The notes below the pieces were generated by a model that worked only from the letters and a program-made list of their open reading frames with translations, did no database searches and had not been told where the DNA came from. Below, piece after piece: positions 60,811 through 64,000 of a stretch of 64,000 bases of DNA. Numbering within the stretch: position 1 is the stretch's first letter; each line of letters begins with the position of its first letter. The stretch covers positions 496,001-560,000 of the forward strand of contig NZ_JAOYFC010000001.1 in NCBI RefSeq assembly GCF_025802015.1, in the 5' to 3' direction. Source of the stretch: Falsihalocynthiibacter halioticoli. GTDB lineage: Bacteria > Pseudomonadota > Alphaproteobacteria > Rhodobacterales > Rhodobacteraceae. The position numbers and the translations under genes are program-made.

Positions 60811-61533
60811 CTAGCGAACATTGGCGAGGAATTTGCGGGTGTGTTCGGATTGGGCGTTGCTGAATATCTGTTCCGGCGGTCCGATCTCTTCCATCACGCC
60901 TTGATGGAAAAAGGCGACCCGATCTGATACGTCGCGGGCAAAGCCCATTTCGTGTGTGACGCAAATCATGGTCATCCCTTCTTCGGCCAGCATACGCATG
61001 GTTTCAAGCACTTCGCCCACAAGCTCAGGGTCCAGCGCGGAGGTTGCCTCATCAAATAGCATGTATTCAGGCTCCATCGCCAGAGCGCGCGCAATGGCGA
61101 GACGCTGCTGCTGCCCGCCGGAGAGGGCGGAGGGGTAGACAGCCAGCTTCTCGCCAAGGCCCACGTGTCTTAGCTGTTGGGCCGCGATCTCGCGCGCTTC
61201 GGCCTTGGATTTGCCTTTCACGATCTTGGGGGCAAGGGCGACATTCTCTAGCGCGGTTAGGTGTGGAAAGCTGTTCCATTGCTGAAACACCATCCCAAGG
61301 CGCTGGCGCAATTTGTTGATATCAGTGCCTTTGGCGTGGACATCGGTGCCGTCAACGACAACGCGGCCTTGCTGTACGGGCTCAAGCCCATTGATGCAGT
61401 AAAGCAGTGTTGATTTCCCAGAGCCAGACGCCCCGATCACAGACAGGACTTCGCCCTTTTCGACGTTGAGGTCGATACCTTTGAGCACGTGCAAAGTGCC
61501 GAAGTACTTGTGCAAATCATGGATTTCGATCAT
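60811..61533 (-). CDS. Amino-acid ABC transporter ATPase (GlnQ type)
   Basis: ATPase of 240 residues with Walker A GASGSGKSTLLYCING, the polar-amino-acid family Q-loop GMVFQQWNSFPHLTALENV, signature ALSGGQQQRLAIARAL and Walker B YMLFDEATSALDPE. The start at 61533 overlaps the permease stop (ATGA). Its place in the operon predicts uptake of hydroxyproline or a related imino acid. Confidence 0.92.
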   Translation of the reverse strand: MIEIHDLHKYFGTLHVLKGIDLNVEKGEVLSVIGASGSGKSTLLYCINGLEPVQQGRVVVDGTDVHAKGTDINKLRQRLGMVFQQWNSFPHLTALENVALAPKIVKGKSKAEAREIAAQQLRHVGLGEKLAVYPSALSGGQQQRLAIARALAMEPEYMLFDEATSALDPELVGEVLETMRMLAEEGMTMICVTHEMGFARDVSDRVAFFHQGVMEEIGPPEQIFSNAQSEHTRKFLANVR

Positions 61534-62192
61534 TGGGCCCACTTTCTTTCAAGCGACGCGGCATAGCGCGAAATTGGATAGCTGAGCGCGAAATAGAAGG
61601 CGCCCGCAATTGTAAGGATCAGGAAGGGTTCCTGTGTTCGGGTGATCAGAATTTGGCTGGCCTTGAGCAGTTCGACATAGCCAAGTACCGAGACAAGCGC
61701 GCTGTCTTTCATGACGCCAAGTGCCACGCCAACCCAAGCTGGGAAAACCGCGCGGCCGCCAATCGGAAACACCACGTAGCGCAGGTCTTGCCAATAGGTC
61801 ATGCCAAGGCTGCGGGCAGCGCGGCGCATCGGTGTCTCGACCGCCTCGATCCCGCCGCGTGCCACATTGGCCACCAAAGACGCGGTATAGATCGTGAGGA
61901 TCACCACGCCGGATGCAAAAGGATCAAGGTTCAACCCGACAATCGGCGCGAAGTTATAAAACAACACAAGTTGGATGATGAGTGGAACAGAGCGGAAAAT
62001 GTCCAGCACCGGAGCGACCGTTAAAGTGGCCGCAAGCTTGCCTTCATAGAGCACCCAGCCAAAGAGCACGCCGAGCGCGGTTCCGATTGTGATGGACAAA
62101 ACCGATATCCACAGGGTCCGAAGCGCCGCTTCGCCAAGAAACAGCAGATCGTTCGGGGTAAACCCGCTGAAGAAGCTTATTGTTGGTTCCAT
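61530..62192 (-). CDS. Amino-acid ABC transporter permease (first of pair)
   Basis: A 220-residue HisM/GlnP-type permease with about five hydrophobic segments. The cytoplasmic EAA loop includes EAVETPMRRAARSLGMTYWQDLRYVVFP, split here only for description, and RSVPLIIQLVLFYNF near residue 68. It lies 9 bases after the other permease gene and overlaps the ATPase gene. Confidence 0.92.
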   Translation of the reverse strand: MEPTISFFSGFTPNDLLFLGEAALRTLWISVLSITIGTALGVLFGWVLYEGKLAATLTVAPVLDIFRSVPLIIQLVLFYNFAPIVGLNLDPFASGVVILTIYTASLVANVARGGIEAVETPMRRAARSLGMTYWQDLRYVVFPIGGRAVFPAWVGVALGVMKDSALVSVLGYVELLKASQILITRTQEPFLILTIAGAFYFALSYPISRYAASLERKWAQ

Positions 62193-62201
62193 GACAGCCC
62201 C

Positions 62202-62864
62202 CTAGTACCGAAAGAGCCGTGTGGCCAAGAGGCGCGAGGCGATGAGGATAAGCTTGACGATCACGTAGTAGATGACCGCCGTGACGGCGAAGTATTCAAA
62301 AATGCGGAACGTCCGACTGGCAAAAAACTGCGTCTCACCAGAGAGTTCGCGAAAGCCAACAAGCATTCCGAGGGATGACATAAGTACCGCCCAGACCATC
62401 TGATTGGTGATCGGGTGATAAACGATGCGAAAGACCTGTGGGATAACAATGCGGGTATAGGCCTGCCATGCGGTCATACCGAGGCTGCGGGATGCGCGGA
62501 GCTGGGTGTCAGGCACCGCGTTAAACCCGCCACGGAAATTTTCGGCCAGATAGCCTGCGCAGTTAAAAGTTAGCCCCGCAAGCACGATCATGTAAGGCGA
62601 GAGGTGAAGGCCAAATGCGCCGAGACCAAACCCGAAGAAGAAGAGCTGAAACAGCGCGGGGGTGTTGCGGGCAAGCTCGACCCAACAACTGGCGAGCCAG
62701 CGAATGGGCCCCTTCATATGCATGCGAATAAGCGCAAGGCAGAGCCCGATGATGATGCCTAGAACCATTGCCAATACAGCCACCTGTAGCGTCAGGAATG
62801 CTGCGTCAAGCAGGTCAGGCAGGCTCTTCATAACGGGCCGCCAATGGAAGTTGTAATCAAACAT
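62202..62864 (-). CDS. Amino-acid ABC transporter permease (second of pair)
   Basis: A 220-residue permease of the same HisM/GlnP family, with ARNTPALFQLFFFGFG and the loop LRASRSLGMTAWQAYTRIVIPQ. Together with its neighbour it forms the heterodimeric membrane part. It is separated from the binding-protein gene by 62 bases holding a perfect hairpin. Confidence 0.92.
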   Translation of the reverse strand: MFDYNFHWRPVMKSLPDLLDAAFLTLQVAVLAMVLGIIIGLCLALIRMHMKGPIRWLASCWVELARNTPALFQLFFFGFGLGAFGLHLSPYMIVLAGLTFNCAGYLAENFRGGFNAVPDTQLRASRSLGMTAWQAYTRIVIPQVFRIVYHPITNQMVWAVLMSSLGMLVGFRELSGETQFFASRTFRIFEYFAVTAVIYYVIVKLILIASRLLATRLFRY

Positions 62865-62880
62865 AATTTCGGTTTCCGTT

Positions 62881-62907
62881 GCTCCTGCCCTCAGTCTGGG
62901 CAGGAGC
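62881..62907 (-). other. Perfect 10-bp hairpin between binding-protein gene and permease gene
   Basis: GCTCCTGCCC, loop TCAGTCT, GGGCAGGAGC. It lies 19 bases after the stop of the binding-protein gene in the direction of transcription and has no T-run. It probably stabilises the upstream message or partially attenuates the downstream genes. Confidence 0.75.
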
Positions 62908-62926
62908 GTTTCCGTGAGTGGCGGGC

Positions 62927-63727
62927 TTAGTACATCACGCCTGGGATGCGGAGTTCAGGTGCGTCACCACCAACATATTTTCCCCAAAGTTCGTCGTAGC
63001 GACCGGAGCGAACCTGATGGGTGACGAATAGGTTGAGATAGTTGAGCCAGGTAACGTCTTCGCGTTTGCCAACGACCGAGGTGTAATCGGTGGTCCAAGG
63101 CATGCGTGGGCCAGCGACAACCGAGTCATATTGCTGGGTAATCGGGAGAATGGCGGTGTTTGTGGTGATGCCGATATCAGCCTTGCCTTGAGCGACAGCG
63201 AGGAACACTTCGTTTTCGGACTGATACCCCTGATAGTTTTTCTCTTCGCCCCACTCAGCCGCGATCTTGAGCCATTCCTGTTCAGGAACAGTCCCAATTG
63301 CGGCGGCGACGCGCTTGCCGCGAATATCCTCAAAGCTTTCGATGCCGCTGTCTTTGTTTACGACACCTTGCGCATAGTAAATCGCGTAAGGAATGGTAAA
63401 GCCGACGGTGCGGGCGCGGGCGAGGCTGTCAGAGGTTGCGCCAAAAACAACATCAGCGCGACCGGTCACAATAACGGGCAGGCGCTCGGCCCATGTCACA
63501 GGGAGAACCTCAGCTTCGACCTCAAGAGCCTCGGCCAGATCGTTACAATAATCCACGTCGAAACCCGCGGGTTCGTTATTGGCGTCGCGGTATCCGATTG
63601 GCGGGAAATCGAGCACCACACCGCATCGCAGCGTACCGCGATCTACGACGTCATCCAGAGTGTCAGCGAGGGCAGGGCCCGTCGAAAGCGTTGCGATGGC
63701 CGCGATTGCGGCAAGTTTTTTATACAT
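62927..63727 (-). CDS. Amino-acid ABC transporter substrate-binding protein
   Basis: Periplasmic receptor of 266 residues (family 3 solute-binding protein). The signal peptide MYKKLAAIAAIATLSTGPALA ends near residue 21. Family marks are GTLRCGVVLDFPPIGYRD, GFDVDYCNDLAEAL and ADVVFGATSDSLARARTV. The start at 63727 follows TAGGGAG; the frame is open to 63811 across the operator. It heads the eight-gene hydroxyproline uptake and catabolic operon running to 56562. Confidence 0.92.
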   Translation of the reverse strand: MYKKLAAIAAIATLSTGPALADTLDDVVDRGTLRCGVVLDFPPIGYRDANNEPAGFDVDYCNDLAEALEVEAEVLPVTWAERLPVIVTGRADVVFGATSDSLARARTVGFTIPYAIYYAQGVVNKDSGIESFEDIRGKRVAAAIGTVPEQEWLKIAAEWGEEKNYQGYQSENEVFLAVAQGKADIGITTNTAILPITQQYDSVVAGPRMPWTTDYTSVVGKREDVTWLNYLNLFVTHQVRSGRYDELWGKYVGGDAPELRIPGVMY

Positions 63728-63771
63728 TGAGAACTCCCTAATTTTTGTTGTGAAAATTCTAATAGTGCAGA

Positions 63772-63787
63772 TTGTATCCAAAATCCA
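63772..63787. promoter_or_regulatory. Operator motif TTGTATCCAAAATCCA before the hydroxyproline ABC operon
   Basis: It starts 45 bases upstream of the binding-protein ATG and is 14/16 identical to the motif preceding the Ldh-family gene more than 8 kb away. This ties the eight-gene operon to the GntR regulator at 54713-55390. Confidence 0.65.
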
Positions 63788-64000
63788 ATATAAAATTTGC
63801 GACGAAGCCAAGAAAGAGGAATAGCAAACGCTTTTCTGTCCTTAACTTGTTGTGAAATAATGGTTTTGTGATTTTGCAGGGCGATATGCTGCTTGCTTTC
63901 GAGTGCGCTTGGCGAACCAAAGGGGAGTGGTCGTAACGCCCCGAATCTGCGCTTAAATGCCCGTCCGATTCTGTGGTTTTGCCCGCGGAAATTTACCTTA
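63788..64000. other. Non-coding end of window
   Basis: Upstream region of the hydroxyproline ABC operon to the window edge. It is AT-rich around 63780-63860. I see no gene, tRNA or confident promoter in it. Confidence 0.4.

Noticed and set aside
59848..60927. 359-codon plus-strand open frame opposite the DapA-like gene
   Set aside because: Antisense shadow that crosses two real genes and the gap between them.

Overview
The window reads as chromosomal DNA of an alphaproteobacterium of the Rhodobacteraceae (Roseobacter group). Supporting signs are the rhizobial/roseobacterial layout of the rhamnose genes (rhaDI divergent from rhaRSTPQUK), the combination of TRAP transporters, FCD-type GntR regulators and a hydroxyproline catabolic operon, a clade I (Tat-exported) nosZ cluster, and moderately GC-rich, tightly packed operons with many ATGA start/stop overlaps. 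No insertion sequence, phage gene, CRISPR array or rRNA was seen. One tRNA gene (Met, CAT) is present.

Layout. 1-2055 (-): aldehyde dehydrogenase (cut by the window edge) and deoC, behind a perfect 16-bp palindrome. 2222-3558 (+): rpe and an arsC-family reductase. 3555-12522 (-): a complete nitrous-oxide reductase operon, orf-nosR-nosZ-nosD-nosF-nosY-nosL-nosX, with an FNR/NnrR-type box upstream. 12671-15840: zinc uptake, zur-znuC-znuB (-) divergent from znuA (+) across a Zur-like operator. 15965-18818: metG and aroA, converging on a shared terminator. 19000-24201: MaoC-like hydratase, GntR regulator, TRAP transporter dctPQM and kduD, probably a sugar-acid uptake and oxidation locus. 24198-25232 (-): secreted alpha/beta hydrolase. 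25315-32880 (-): TPP-riboswitch-led thiamine operon thiD-O-S-G-E-F-Y-tenA-Z-X. 33154-34290 (+): porin. 34413-39142: glutaryl-CoA dehydrogenase divergent from livHMGF, which has no binding-protein gene beside it. 39127-42110: tryptophan-to-anthranilate genes, kynA plus gntR (-) divergent from kynU (+) around a 41-bp dyad. 42167-42243: tRNA-Met. 42826-54627: full L-rhamnose module (isomerase, bifunctional aldolase/dehydrogenase, DeoR regulator, ABC importer, mutarotase, kinase) plus an aldose-1-epimerase-like gene. 54713-63727: hydroxyproline module (GntR, Ldh-family reductase, two proline-racemase-superfamily proteins, D-amino-acid dehydrogenase, DapA-like deaminase and an amino-acid ABC importer).

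The window describes an opportunistic heterotroph with several self-contained catabolic modules. Each pairs a high-affinity transporter, a local repressor with a visible operator, and the catabolic enzymes. Alongside them are N2O respiration and two trace-nutrient systems (zinc and thiamine). Observations most worth following: a proline-racemase-superfamily paralogue in which both catalytic cysteines are replaced (Ser/Thr); a near-identical operator motif at both ends of the hydroxyproline region; strong GC-rich hairpins directly after binding-protein or transporter genes; a CxxCxxC membrane protein opening the nos operon; a ThiF-rhodanese fusion that has lost its zinc cysteines; and a MaoC-TRAP-KduD neighbourhood of unclear substrate. 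No wholly new system could be demonstrated from sequence alone.
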